Shown here: one piece after another, positions 8,397-17,442 of the stretch
Layout: the number at the start of each line of letters is the position of its first letter
Position numbering within the stretch: the first letter of the stretch is position 1
Assembly: GCF_025751555.1 (NCBI RefSeq)
Contig: NZ_JAOWLB010000029.1
Span: 1-41,726 of the forward strand
Direction of reading: 5' to 3'
DNA: 41,726 bases
DNA from: Ruegeria aquimaris
Lineage (GTDB): Bacteria > Pseudomonadota > Alphaproteobacteria > Rhodobacterales > Rhodobacteraceae
Program-made: the position numbers and the translations under genes
The notes under the pieces: model-generated
What the model was told of the DNA's origin: nothing
Database searches by the model: none
What the model saw: only the letters and a program-made list of their open reading frames with translations

Positions 8397-8433
8397 GCCC
8401 CGCGCGCTCCTTTCACGGGACAGCGGGCGGGGC
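8397..8433 (+). promoter_or_regulatory. Intercistronic stem-loop between nrtA and nrtB
   Basis: GCCCCGC (8397-8403) pairs with GCGGGGC (8427-8433), and CGCT/AGCG (8405-8408, 8422-8425) can extend the stem inside. There is no T-run. Such GC-rich hairpins after binding-protein genes usually protect the upstream mRNA, giving more binding protein than permease. Confidence 0.5.
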
Positions 8434-8477
8434 GATGCGCAGGCGACGATCCGGCATCCCCGCAAAGGACATCTGAC

Positions 8478-9554
8478 ATGACAACCGTTGATCCGAATTT
8501 CACCGATATCGCCGAACGCGAAGCGCGTCGTGCGCGGCTTTTTACCCGCATCAATTCTGCCGACAAATGGTTCCAGGTTCTTGGGCTAGCATGGATCACC
8601 CCGATCCTCAAAGCCGCCGTCGGGGACAATCCGCGCGCGCAGACCAAGGAAATCTGGCGTCTTCTAGTAGTGCCAATGCTGGCAATTGCCGCCTTCCTGA
8701 TGCTTTGGGCTGTGCTTGCGCCCAAGGTGCAAACCTCGCTTGGTGCGGTGCCTGGCCCCGCGCAAGTCTGGGAAGAAGCTGTCAACCTGCACAAGGATGC
8801 ACAGGCCAAGGCAGAACAGCGCGCCGAGTTCGAGGCCAAGGTCGCGCAACTGAACGAACGCCTGATCGCGCAGGGGAAGGAACCCAAGGAACGCGCCTAT
8901 ACCGGTGCACCGACCTACTACCAGCAGATCTGGACGTCGATCCAAACCGTGTTCTTTGGTTTCCTCCTGGCCACGTTGGTCGCTGTTCCGCTGGGCATTC
9001 TGGCGGGCCTGTCGCCCACCGCCAATGCGGGTCTCAACCCGCTGATCCAGATATTCAAACCGGTCTCACCGCTGGCGTGGCTGCCCATCGTCACCATGAT
9101 CGTTTCCGCCCTTGCGGCGACCGAAGGTGGCCTGCTGCCGAAAAGCTTTATCATCTCGGCGGTCACTGTGACGCTATGTTCGCTTTGGCCCACGCTGATC
9201 AACACCGCACTGGGTGTTGCGTCGATCGACAAGGATCTGGTGAACGTGTCCAAAGTTCTCAAAATGAGCACCTGGACCAAGATCACCAAGCTGGTGTTGC
9301 CCTCGGCCCTGCCACTGATCTTTACTGGGCTGCGGCTCAGCCTCGGGGTGGGCTGGATGGTGCTGATCGCCGCTGAAATGCTGGCGCAGAACCCCGGTCT
9401 TGGCAAATTCGTATGGGATGAGTTCCAGAACGGCTCGTCGTCCTCGCTGGCCAGGATCATGGTCGCGGTACTGACCATCGGCCTGATCGGGTTCCTGCTG
9501 GACCGGGTGATGTACGCGCTGCAATCGCTGTTTACCTTTACAAACAACCGGTGA
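8478..9554 (+). CDS. nrtB: NrtB, nitrate ABC transporter permease
   Basis: A 358-residue inner-membrane permease of the NrtB/SsuC type. After a cytoplasmic N-terminal stretch and a first membrane segment (LLVVPMLAIAAFLMLWAVLAP) there is a charged insert of about 60 residues, then the BPD_transp_1 domain: IQTVFFGFLLATLVAVPLGILAG, the EAA-type loop near LNPLIQIFKPVSPLAWLPIVTM, LCSLWPTLINTALGV and MYALQSLF. AAAGGA lies seven bases before the ATG. The stop overlaps the GTG start of the ATPase gene by 4 bp, so the two should be made together. Confidence 0.92.
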   Translation: MTTVDPNFTDIAEREARRARLFTRINSADKWFQVLGLAWITPILKAAVGDNPRAQTKEIWRLLVVPMLAIAAFLMLWAVLAPKVQTSLGAVPGPAQVWEEAVNLHKDAQAKAEQRAEFEAKVAQLNERLIAQGKEPKERAYTGAPTYYQQIWTSIQTVFFGFLLATLVAVPLGILAGLSPTANAGLNPLIQIFKPVSPLAWLPIVTMIVSALAATEGGLLPKSFIISAVTVTLCSLWPTLINTALGVASIDKDLVNVSKVLKMSTWTKITKLVLPSALPLIFTGLRLSLGVGWMVLIAAEMLAQNPGLGKFVWDEFQNGSSSSLARIMVAVLTIGLIGFLLDRVMYALQSLFTFTNNR

Positions 9555-11242
9555 GCGCCATGGCTATCCTTACGCTTGAGAACGTCAGCCAAAGCTTTGG
9601 CACCGGGTTGCACGCCACCCATGTTCTGAAGAACATCGACCTTGAGGTTCAGGAAGGCGAGTTCCTGGTTCTTCTGGGCTTCTCTGGTACCGGCAAGACG
9701 ACCTTGATCAACCTGATGGCGGGGCTTGAACATCCAACAAAGGGAACAGTGACCTTCAAAGGCGCGCGCATCACCGAGCCAAGCCCGGAACGCGGTGTGG
9801 TTTTCCAAAGCTATTCATTGATGCCCTGGCTGACGGTGAACGGCAATGTGGGCTTGGCGGTCGACACGGTTTTTCCCGGGCTCAGCAAGACCGAGAAGGC
9901 CGACAAGGTTGCACATTATGTGAACATGGTGGGGCTTTCGCACGCCGCGGCCCGCCGTCCGGCTGAATTGTCCGGCGGGATGCGCCAGCGGGTGAATGTC
10001 GCTCGAGCGCTAGCCATGAACCCCGAAGTGCTGCTGCTGGACGAACCGCTGTCCGCGCTCGACGCACTGACCCGCGCCAATCTGGCGGAGGAGATCGAAC
10101 GCATCTGGGAGGCCGACAAGAAGACCTGTGTGTTGATCACAAACGACGTGGATGAGGCGATCATCCTTGCCGACCGCATCATCGCACTAAATCCCGATGG
10201 CACGTTGGGGCAGGTATTCAACGTCACCATTCCGCGCCCGCGCGACCGGATGGCGATGAACACCAACGCCACCTTCAAGCAATTGCGCGCAAACGTGACC
10301 AAATACCTGATGGATGTCGGCGTCGCGGCCAAGGTCGAAGGCAACCGTCTGTTGCCCGAGTTGACCCCGATCCACGGTGTTCCGGCGGCCGTCAAGGAAG
10401 CGCAGAAAAACCTGATCGACGACCGCTTTCTCGATTTCAGCCAACTGCACAAGATCTATCCGACACCCAACGGGCCGCTGACTGTGGTCGAGGACTTCGA
10501 TCTCAAGATCGACCGGGGCGAGTTCATCTCGCTGATCGGCCATTCCGGCTGTGGCAAGTCCACGGTTCTGACGATGGCCGCCGGTCTGAACGAGATTTCC
10601 AAGGGTGCGATCAAGCTGGACGGCCGACATGTCGAAGGCGCCGATCCGGAACGGGCCGTGGTCTTTCAGTCTCCAAATCTGTTCCCCTGGCTCTCGGCGC
10701 GCGAGAACTGTGCCATCGGTGTGGACAAGGTCTATCCGCGCGCCAGCCAGGCCGAACGACAGGATGTGGTTGAATACTACCTCGAACGGGTTGGGCTGGC
10801 GGATGCGATGGACAAACCCACCAGCGAGATGTCCAACGGAATGCAGCAGCGTGTCGGCATCGCAAGGGCCTTTGCCCTCTCACCCAAGCTGCTGTTGCTC
10901 GATGAGCCCTTTGGCATGCTCGACAGTCTTACGCGCTGGGAGTTGCAAGAAGTGCTGATGGAGGTCTGGAGCCGGACCAAGGTCACCGCGATCTGCGTCA
11001 CCCATGATGTGGACGAAGCGATCCTGCTCTCGGACCGCGTGGTGATGATGACGAACGGCCCGCAGGCCACGATCGGCAAGATCACCAAGGTTGATCTGCC
11101 GCGCCCACGTACCCGCAAGGCGCTGCTCGAACACCCGGATTACTATGCCTACCGCCAAGAGGTGCTCGACTTCCTTGAGGAATACGAACACGGCGCCAAG
11201 CCGAAATCCCAACCGAAACCCCAATCGCTGGCCGCGGAGTGA
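9551..11242 (+). CDS. Tandem ABC ATPase of the nitrate transporter (NrtC/NrtD type fusion)
   Basis: A 563-residue protein with two complete ABC ATPase domains, so both nucleotide-binding subunits come from one chain. Domain 1 has Walker A GFSGTGKTT (43-51), signature LSGGMRQRV and Walker B LLLDEPLSALD. Domain 2 has Walker A GHSGCGKST (330-338), signature MSNGMQQRV (departing from LSGGQ) and LLLDEPFGMLD. A linker of about 60 residues joins them. In cyanobacteria these are separate NrtC (with an extra sensor domain) and NrtD; here no NrtA-like regulatory domain is attached. The start is GTG 9551 overlapping the nrtB stop; ATG 9560 is the alternative. It energises nitrate uptake with NrtA and NrtB. 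Confidence 0.92.
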   Translation: MSAMAILTLENVSQSFGTGLHATHVLKNIDLEVQEGEFLVLLGFSGTGKTTLINLMAGLEHPTKGTVTFKGARITEPSPERGVVFQSYSLMPWLTVNGNVGLAVDTVFPGLSKTEKADKVAHYVNMVGLSHAAARRPAELSGGMRQRVNVARALAMNPEVLLLDEPLSALDALTRANLAEEIERIWEADKKTCVLITNDVDEAIILADRIIALNPDGTLGQVFNVTIPRPRDRMAMNTNATFKQLRANVTKYLMDVGVAAKVEGNRLLPELTPIHGVPAAVKEAQKNLIDDRFLDFSQLHKIYPTPNGPLTVVEDFDLKIDRGEFISLIGHSGCGKSTVLTMAAGLNEISKGAIKLDGRHVEGADPERAVVFQSPNLFPWLSARENCAIGVDKVYPRASQAERQDVVEYYLERVGLADAMDKPTSEMSNGMQQRVGIARAFALSPKLLLLDEPFGMLDSLTRWELQEVLMEVWSRTKVTAICVTHDVDEAILLSDRVVMMTNGPQATIGKITKVDLPRPRTRKALLEHPDYYAYRQEVLDFLEEYEHGAKPKSQPKPQSLAAE

Positions 11243-11247
11243 GGGAC

Positions 11248-13677
11248 ATGAAACAGAAACTGGTTATCATTGGCGCTGGCATGTCGTCGGGCCGTCTCAT
11301 CGAAACTCTTGTCGACACCGACCCGGATGCATTTGATATCACGCTGTTCAATGCCGAGCCGCGCGGCAACTATAATCGCCTGATGCTGTCTCCGGTTCTG
11401 TCCGGTGAAAAGACGTATGAGGAAATCGTCACGCATGACGATGCCTTCTACACGACCCATGATGTGACATGTCGTTTTGGCGAAAAGGTCACCAACATTG
11501 ATCGCGCAGCCAAGGTCGTCATTGGCGAAAACGGTCCGGTTCCCTATGACAAGCTGGTGATGGGCACCGGCTCGGTGCCCATCATTATCCCGCTGCCCGG
11601 CCACGATCTGGAAGGCGTGATCGCCTATCGCGACCTTGAGGACACCCAGCGCATGATGGCGATGGGCCAAGGGCGTCGTGTCGTTGTCATCGGCGGCGGT
11701 CTTTTGGGGCTGGAGGCGGCGGCAGGCATGGCTGCGCGCGGCGCAGAGGTGACCGTGGTGCATCTCATGGGCCACCTTATGGAACGCCAGCTTGACGAAG
11801 CGGCCGGTTACCTCTTGAAAAAGTCGCTGGAGGGGAAAGGCATCACCCTCCGACTGTCTGCGAACTCCAAAGAGATCCTTGGCGAGAACGGCCATGTCAA
11901 GGCGCTGTTGCTGGACGATGGCACGGAACTGCCCTGCGATCTGCTGGTCATGGCCGTCGGCATCCGGCCCAATATCGCCTTGGGCAAAGAGAGCGGTTTG
12001 GCCGTTGGACGCGGCATTCATGTGGACGATCAGATGGTGACCTCTGACCCCAATATCCTGTCCATCGGCGAATGCGTCGAGCATCGAGGCGCGGTCTTTG
12101 GCCTTGTCGCACCGCTGTATGAACAGGCGAAGGTTGCGGCGCAGACACTATTGGGACACGAGGCGGCTTTTGTTCAGAAGTCCCTCTCGACCAAGCTAAA
12201 GGTCACCGGCTGCGACCTGTTCAGTGCGGGTGATTTTGCCGAAGGAGAGGGGCGTGAAGACATCGTGTTCCGCGACCCGGCGCGTGGGGTCTACAAACGG
12301 CTGGTGATCGAGGACGACAGGTTGATCGGCGTGGTCATGTATGGCGATACCGGTGACGGATCATGGTTCTTTGGTCTGATCAGGGACGGCACGCCCATCG
12401 ACGACATGCGCGAGACGTTGATCTTTGGCCCGGCGTTTCAGGGGGGAACACAGCTGGACCCTCTGTCAGCCGTTGCAGCCTTGCCATCTGAGGCGGAGAT
12501 CTGTGGCTGCAACGGCGTTTGCAAAGGGACAATTGAAGAGGCCATCGCCGCTGGCGCGACCGATCTGGGCGCCGTGCGGGCGCGAACCAAGGCAAGCGCC
12601 TCTTGCGGGACTTGCACCGGGCTTGTCGAACAGCTGATGCAGGTCACGCTTGGAGATGACTTTCAGATGCCAACCGCCCAGCCGGTCTGCGGCTGCTGTG
12701 ACCTCACGCATGAGGACGTTCGCCGCCTCATCAAGACCAAAGAGTTGAAGTCCCAGCCCGCCGTCTGGCAGGAACTGGGATGGAGGACGGTGAACGGCTG
12801 CCATGTCTGCCGTCCAGCGGTGAATTTCTATCTGCTGGCGGATTGGCCGCTGGACTACGCGGACGATCCGCAAAGCCGGTTTGTCAACGAACGCAAGCAT
12901 GCGAACATCCAAAAGGATGGGACATTCAGCGTCGTTCCGCGCATGTGGGGCGGTATCACCACAGCTGACGAATTGCGCGCCATCGCGGATGCCGCGGACA
13001 AGTACAACGTGCCGACCGTCAAGGTGACCGGTGGCCAGCGTATCGACCTGTTGGGGGTGAAGGGCGAGGATCTTCCCTTTATCTGGGCCGATCTGAACCG
13101 CGCCGGGTTGGTGTCGGGTCATGCCTATTCAAAAGGGCTGCGGACGGTGAAAACCTGTGTTGGCACGGATCACTGCCGCTTCGGCACACAGGACTCGACC
13201 GGTCTGGGGATCAAGCTGGAACAGGCGTTGTGGGGATCCTGGACACCGCACAAGGTCAAACTGGCCGTCTCGGGCTGTCCGCGCAACTGCGCCGAGGCGA
13301 CCTGCAAGGATGTGGGCATCGTCTGCGTTGACTCCGGTTATCAGGTTGGCGTTGGAGGGGCTGCGGGCATGGACGTCAAGGAGACCGAGCGCCTTGTCGA
13401 TGTCGCCACCGAGGGCGAGGCAATCGCTGTCACGATCGCCTTTGTACAGCTGTATCGCGAGAACGCCAAGTATCTGGACCGGCCCTATAAATGGTTGGCC
13501 AAGGTCGGGCTCGACTGGGTGCGTGACCGCATCATGGATGCAAATGAACGCCAGCGCCTGATTGACGCGTTCGAATTGTCCCAATCCATCTATCGCAAGG
13601 ATCCGTGGGCCGAACATGCCGCAAGGCCGCGTGCCTACGCCCACCTTGCCGATCTTACCCTTGAGGCCGCGGAATGA
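11248..13677 (+). CDS. nirB: NirB, assimilatory nitrite reductase large subunit
   Basis: An enzyme of about 809 residues reducing nitrite to ammonium with NAD(P)H and six electrons. In order: an FAD-binding pyridine-nucleotide-disulfide reductase domain (IIGAGMSSGRLIE; NAD site VVVIGGGLLGLEAA), two BFD-type [2Fe-2S] segments (CGCNGVCKG...SCGTCTG; VCGCC...HVCRP), a ferredoxin-like half domain, then the siroheme/[4Fe-4S] part with Cys637, Cys643, Cys677 and Cys681 (C-x5-C ... C-x3-C, in TCVGTDHC and SGCPRNC). The ATG at 11248 has GAGGGA close upstream; the frame also allows a GTG at 11239 overlapping the previous stop. nirD overlaps by 4 bp. Confidence 0.95.
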   Translation: MKQKLVIIGAGMSSGRLIETLVDTDPDAFDITLFNAEPRGNYNRLMLSPVLSGEKTYEEIVTHDDAFYTTHDVTCRFGEKVTNIDRAAKVVIGENGPVPYDKLVMGTGSVPIIIPLPGHDLEGVIAYRDLEDTQRMMAMGQGRRVVVIGGGLLGLEAAAGMAARGAEVTVVHLMGHLMERQLDEAAGYLLKKSLEGKGITLRLSANSKEILGENGHVKALLLDDGTELPCDLLVMAVGIRPNIALGKESGLAVGRGIHVDDQMVTSDPNILSIGECVEHRGAVFGLVAPLYEQAKVAAQTLLGHEAAFVQKSLSTKLKVTGCDLFSAGDFAEGEGREDIVFRDPARGVYKRLVIEDDRLIGVVMYGDTGDGSWFFGLIRDGTPIDDMRETLIFGPAFQGGTQLDPLSAVAALPSEAEICGCNGVCKGTIEEAIAAGATDLGAVRARTKASASCGTCTGLVEQLMQVTLGDDFQMPTAQPVCGCCDLTHEDVRRLIKTKELKSQPAVWQELGWRTVNGCHVCRPAVNFYLLADWPLDYADDPQSRFVNERKHANIQKDGTFSVVPRMWGGITTADELRAIADAADKYNVPTVKVTGGQRIDLLGVKGEDLPFIWADLNRAGLVSGHAYSKGLRTVKTCVGTDHCRFGTQDSTGLGIKLEQALWGSWTPHKVKLAVSGCPRNCAEATCKDVGIVCVDSGYQVGVGGAAGMDVKETERLVDVATEGEAIAVTIAFVQLYRENAKYLDRPYKWLAKVGLDWVRDRIMDANERQRLIDAFELSQSIYRKDPWAEHAARPRAYAHLADLTLEAAE

Positions 13678-14003
13678 GCTGGATCGACATAGCCGCCATC
13701 GACGATATCCCCGAACGTGGCGCCCGCGTGGTCAAGACGTCCGTGGGTTGCATCGCTTTGTTCCGCACCGGTGCAGAGGAGGTCTTTGCCGCGTCCAACA
13801 CCTGCCCTCACAAGGGCGGGCCACTGGCGGACGGAATTGTGCATGGGCAAAAGGTCACCTGCCCGCTTCACAACTGGGTCTTCGACCTGAACACGGGGCA
13901 AGCTGTGGGCGAGGATGCCCGTATCACGACTTACCCGGTGCGGATCGAAGCGGGCCGCGTTCTGCTCGATGGTATGGCCGTCGACAAGAGGAGCGCTGCG
14001 TGA
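13674..14003 (+). CDS. nirD: NirD, nitrite reductase small subunit (Rieske type)
   Basis: A 109-residue Rieske-fold protein with the two ligand motifs CPHKGG (Cys44, His46) and CPLHNW (Cys63, His66), compatible with a [2Fe-2S] centre. Some NirD proteins, such as that of E. coli, lack these ligands; here they are intact. It partners NirB. Its ATG overlaps the nirB stop and its stop overlaps the nasA start, so the three reductase genes are coupled. Confidence 0.94.
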   Translation: MSWIDIAAIDDIPERGARVVKTSVGCIALFRTGAEEVFAASNTCPHKGGPLADGIVHGQKVTCPLHNWVFDLNTGQAVGEDARITTYPVRIEAGRVLLDGMAVDKRSAA

Positions 14004-16633
14004 TGGATGGCTCGACCTTCCCCGAGATCCGCTCGACATGTCCCTATTGCGGCGTGGGGTGCGGTGTGCTTCTACGCGCCGACGGGCAGGGCGGGCTCGA
14101 TGTTAGGGGCGACCCGGATCACCCGGCGAACCGGGGGCGCTTGTGTTCCAAGGGCTCGGCGCTGGCCGAAACCGTGGGTCCGGAGGGGCGTCTGCTGACC
14201 CCGCGTATCGGCGGGCAACAGGCGTCATGGGCCGATGCACTGGGACTGGTGGCAGATAAATTTCGTGCCGCCATCGACCGGTACGGACCCGATAGCGTAG
14301 CTTTCTACGTCTCGGGCCAGTTGTTGACCGAGGACTATTACGTCGCCAACAAGTTGATGAAGGGGTTCATTGGATCTGCCAATATCGACACGAATTCAAG
14401 GCTTTGCATGGCGTCGACCGTGGCGGGGCACAAGCGCGCTTTTGGCACCGACACTGTTCCCGGTACTTATGAAGATCTCGAAGAGGCGGATCTGGTCGTA
14501 CTGGTCGGCTCCAACCTCGCATGGTGTCACCCGGTGTTGCATCAGCGCCTATTGGCCGCAAAACAGGCGCGCGGGACCAGGATCGTTGTAATCGACCCGC
14601 GCCGCACCGCAACCTGCGATGGGGCCGACATGCATCTGGCGCTGCAACCGGGCAGTGACGTGGCGCTGTTCAACCGGTTGTTGGCAATGCTCTACAAAGG
14701 CGGCTTGGTAGACCGCCGTTTTCTGCGGCACACCGATGGGTTTGATGCGGCGCTCAAAGCCGCTTGTGCCGACGATACCGGCGTTACTGGCCTGTCCGAT
14801 GCGCAGATCGACGCCTTTTGCCAACTGTGGCTGAAGACGGAAAAGGTCGTGACCGTCTTCGGCCAAGGCGTGAATCAATCGTCTTCGGGGAGCGACAAGG
14901 TCAATGCGATCCTGAATTGCCACCTCGCCTCCGGCCGTATCGGTAAGCCCGGAATGGGTCCCTTGTCCGTGACCGGACAGCCCAACGCCATGGGCGGACG
15001 CGAGGTTGGCGGGCTGGCGAACATGCTCGCCTGCCATCTGGACATCGAAAACCCCGATCACCGCACCGCTATACGCGACTTCTGGCAGGCGCCGGCAGTG
15101 CCTGATGCATCGGGACTGAAGGCTGTCGATATGTTTCGTGCCGTGGGTGACGGGCGGATCAAGGCGTTGTGGATCATCCACACGAACCCCGCCGTCTCGA
15201 TGCCGGATGCCGACATTGTGAGCGCCGCGATCAAGGGCTGTGACTTTACCGTGGTCAGCGATATCACTGCTGCGACCGACACGGCCCGCCTGGCCGATGT
15301 GCTGCTGCCCGCGACCGCCTGGGCTGAAAAGGACGGCACGGTCACCAACTCCGATCGCACCATCAGCCGCCAACGCTCAACTCTCCCCCCACCAGGTCAA
15401 GCGCGGCCAGACTGGGCGATCCTTGCCGAGGTCGGACGACGCATGGGGTTCGCCAGGGCGTTCGATTATACTAGCCCCGCCGAGATTTTCCGCGAATACG
15501 CAAGACTGTCGGGAATCGCTGGCCGATTTGGGCGGGATTTTGACATTTCCGGCCTCATGGACCTGACCGATGCTGACTATGACCGCCTGTTGCCCACCCG
15601 CTGGCCGATAACGGAGACCCGGCGGGGCGGGCGTTTCTTTGGCGACGGGGTATTCTTTCATGGCGATGGCAAGGGGCGTTTAATACCCGTCACGTACCGT
15701 GCACCGGCGGCCCAAACCGGGCCACGCTTTCCGCTCCGCCTGAATACGGGTCGGGTGCGTGACCAATGGCACACAATGACACGAACCGGCCTTAGCCCGC
15801 GTTTGTCCGCGCATCTGGCCGAACCATTTCTTGAAATCCATCCAGTGGATGCCAGCGCATATGGTATCAGCCCGGCTGACCTGCTCCGGGTGATCAGCCC
15901 CAATGGTCAGGCAATCCTGCGGGCGCGGATCACGGATGCGGTGCAGCCGGGCCAGGTCTTTGCGCCCATGCACTGGACCGGTGAAACCGCGCCGTCCGCC
16001 CGGATCGACGCGCTGGTTGCGCCGGTCGTCGATCCGGTTTCCGGCCAACCGGAAAGCAAGGCCAGCGTTGTTGCGGTGACGCGGTTCCCGGCAGCCTGGT
16101 ATGGTTTTGCCGTGTCCGGCGGAGAAATATGCCCCAAGTCTGCGTATTGGGCGCGGATGCGCACATACGCGGGCTGGCGCATAGAAATGGCTGGTGACGT
16201 AGTCCCGCACGACTGGGAGGCAGAAGCTAGACGGCTGTTCAATTTACCGGATGCCGCGGCCTCGATGATCTCCGATGTGGCCAAAGGCTCTGTCCGCATC
16301 GCGTTTTTCGCTGAGGGGAAGCTGCTGGCGGCGCTGTTCGTCGCGCGGAAACCGGTCGCGGTGATGCGCGACTATCTGGCTGGCTTGCCCGCGCAAGAGG
16401 CGGCTGGGGTGCTGTCAGGGCATCCGCCTGCAGATGTACCTGATCCTGGCCCAGTGCTGTGCTCGTGTTTCAATGTTGGCATCAACACGATTCTGCGCGC
16501 TATCGAAGGCGACGGTTTGACCAGTGTCGCCGCCGTGGGGCTCGCGTTGCAGGCGGGGACGAATTGCGGCTCGTGCAGGCCGGAAATCGGAGCGCTATTG
16601 CACGCCGCACAGATATCGGAGGCAGCGGAATGA
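14003..16633 (+). CDS. nasA: NasA, assimilatory nitrate reductase catalytic subunit
   Basis: An 876-residue cytoplasmic molybdopterin enzyme reducing nitrate to nitrite. The N-terminal [4Fe-4S] site is Cys13, Cys16, Cys20 and Cys48 (CPYCGVGC ... LCSKGSA). Molybdopterin domain landmarks are NTNSRLCMAS-like DTNSRLCMASTVAGHK (cysteine as candidate Mo ligand), VLVGSNLAWCHPVL, GQPNAMGGREVGG and LPATAWAEKDGT. A molybdopterin dinucleotide-binding domain follows (LRLNTGRVRDQWHTMTRTG), and the C terminus carries a BFD-like [2Fe-2S] site (Cys820, Cys822, Cys855, Cys858), as in Klebsiella-type NasA. The ATG at 14003 overlaps the nirD stop; the open frame further upstream is only a shadow over nirD. No dedicated electron-transfer subunit gene follows. 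Confidence 0.95.
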   Translation: MDGSTFPEIRSTCPYCGVGCGVLLRADGQGGLDVRGDPDHPANRGRLCSKGSALAETVGPEGRLLTPRIGGQQASWADALGLVADKFRAAIDRYGPDSVAFYVSGQLLTEDYYVANKLMKGFIGSANIDTNSRLCMASTVAGHKRAFGTDTVPGTYEDLEEADLVVLVGSNLAWCHPVLHQRLLAAKQARGTRIVVIDPRRTATCDGADMHLALQPGSDVALFNRLLAMLYKGGLVDRRFLRHTDGFDAALKAACADDTGVTGLSDAQIDAFCQLWLKTEKVVTVFGQGVNQSSSGSDKVNAILNCHLASGRIGKPGMGPLSVTGQPNAMGGREVGGLANMLACHLDIENPDHRTAIRDFWQAPAVPDASGLKAVDMFRAVGDGRIKALWIIHTNPAVSMPDADIVSAAIKGCDFTVVSDITAATDTARLADVLLPATAWAEKDGTVTNSDRTISRQRSTLPPPGQARPDWAILAEVGRRMGFARAFDYTSPAEIFREYARLSGIAGRFGRDFDISGLMDLTDADYDRLLPTRWPITETRRGGRFFGDGVFFHGDGKGRLIPVTYRAPAAQTGPRFPLRLNTGRVRDQWHTMTRTGLSPRLSAHLAEPFLEIHPVDASAYGISPADLLRVISPNGQAILRARITDAVQPGQVFAPMHWTGETAPSARIDALVAPVVDPVSGQPESKASVVAVTRFPAAWYGFAVSGGEICPKSAYWARMRTYAGWRIEMAGDVVPHDWEAEARRLFNLPDAAASMISDVAKGSVRIAFFAEGKLLAALFVARKPVAVMRDYLAGLPAQEAAGVLSGHPPADVPDPGPVLCSCFNVGINTILRAIEGDGLTSVAAVGLALQAGTNCGSCRPEIGALLHAAQISEAAE

Positions 16634-16734
16634 ACTGGCCTTGTCATGGTCGCATCCCAGAATGTGAACCCCATTCACCCGAACGAGGAACCGTGGGAGG
16701 GCGCTTGGTTTGCGATGTCGCAGATAACCTGTAG
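16630..16734 (+). CDS. Short ORF coupled to the nasA stop, doubtful
   Basis: An ATG overlapping the nasA stop by 4 bp opens a 34-residue frame (MNWPCHGRIPECEPHSPERG...). The overlap mimics the coupling used throughout the operon, but the peptide resembles nothing I know and converges on the next gene. It may be a remnant start of a lost downstream gene, or chance. Confidence 0.2.
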   Translation: MNWPCHGRIPECEPHSPERGTVGGRLVCDVADNL

Positions 16735-16740
16735 ATGGCG

Positions 16741-17319
16741 TCAAAGATATGGCGGCGTGCAGGCCGATACCACGATCGCAATCCGGTCGGACGTATTGCG
16801 AAAGCGGTGCGGCTCGCGCGAGTTGAAAAGATAGCCATCGCCAGTCTTGAGAACGCGAACGCTATCGCCCACGGTTACTTCGAGTTCGCCCGCGATGACG
16901 ATTCCGCCTTCGCTGGAAGGGTGAGAAATCATGTCGTCGCCGGTGTCGGCGCCCGGTTCGTAAGTTTCATGCAGAATCTGCAACCCATGTTCGCGCGCGT
17001 TGCCAACCTGCTTCAAGGCCATGCGACCAATCGTTTCGATCCTGTCGGAATAGATGCGCGAGGTGAGATCCTTGAACTGGTCCGGCGTAAAGAAGATCTC
17101 TCCCGCTTGATTCGCCTCAGGCTCAAAAAACTCGGACATGGTTATGTCCAGCCCGCCTAGAATTCTGCGCAAGGTGGCAACAGACGGGCTGCTGCGGTTT
17201 GTCTCGACCATCGAAATCTGACCATGCGGAACAGCGGCTGCCTCGGCCAATTGGCGCTGAGAAAACCCTTTATTCATGCGGAGTTCCCGCAGTCTAGCGC
17301 CGACATCAAAATCGGTCAT
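16741..17319 (-). CDS. HTH-cupin transcriptional regulator, PuuR-like
   Basis: A 192-residue regulator: an XRE-type helix-turn-helix (residues 8-64, RLRELRMNKGFSQRQLAEAAAVPHG) followed by a cupin domain (about 115-185, HETYEPGADTGDD ... EGGIVIAGELEVTV ... GDGYLFNSREPHRFRN). This layout is that of PuuR and related repressors of polyamine, GABA and amino acid catabolism. It is divergent from the transaminase gene, and a near-palindrome in the 123-bp gap is a likely operator. GGAAGGA precedes the ATG. Ligand unknown; a pathway amine or amino acid is likely by context. Confidence 0.88.
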   Translation of the reverse strand: MTDFDVGARLRELRMNKGFSQRQLAEAAAVPHGQISMVETNRSSPSVATLRRILGGLDITMSEFFEPEANQAGEIFFTPDQFKDLTSRIYSDRIETIGRMALKQVGNAREHGLQILHETYEPGADTGDDMISHPSSEGGIVIAGELEVTVGDSVRVLKTGDGYLFNSREPHRFRNTSDRIAIVVSACTPPYL

Positions 17320-17382
17320 TCCGGCGTCCTTCCCTCAATGGTCTTTCGAGAATTTACCTGAACGGGGCTTCGGAAAAAAGAA

Positions 17383-17421
17383 TTGAGATGCTTTAAATAT
17401 TGAGCTAACGATGCTCAGTAT
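17383..17421 (+). promoter_or_regulatory. Promoter with operator-like palindrome upstream of the transaminase
   Basis: A 9-bp inverted repeat with one mismatch, ATATTGAGC (17397-17405) and GCTCAGTAT (17413-17421), has a 7-base spacer. A second pair, AGCTAA...TTAGCT, overlaps it. TTGAGA at 17383-17388 and TAACGA at 17406-17411, 17 bases apart, are candidate -35 and -10 boxes, so a protein on the palindrome would cover the -10. The adjacent HTH-cupin protein is the obvious candidate. Confidence 0.5.
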
Positions 17422-17442
17422 TAGCTGACCATGGAGGGGCAG

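Noticed and set aside
13562-14002. 147-codon N-terminal extension of nasA
   Set aside because: It overlaps nirB and nirD in another frame and the nasA [4Fe-4S] motif begins 13 residues after the ATG at 14003, as expected for the family.
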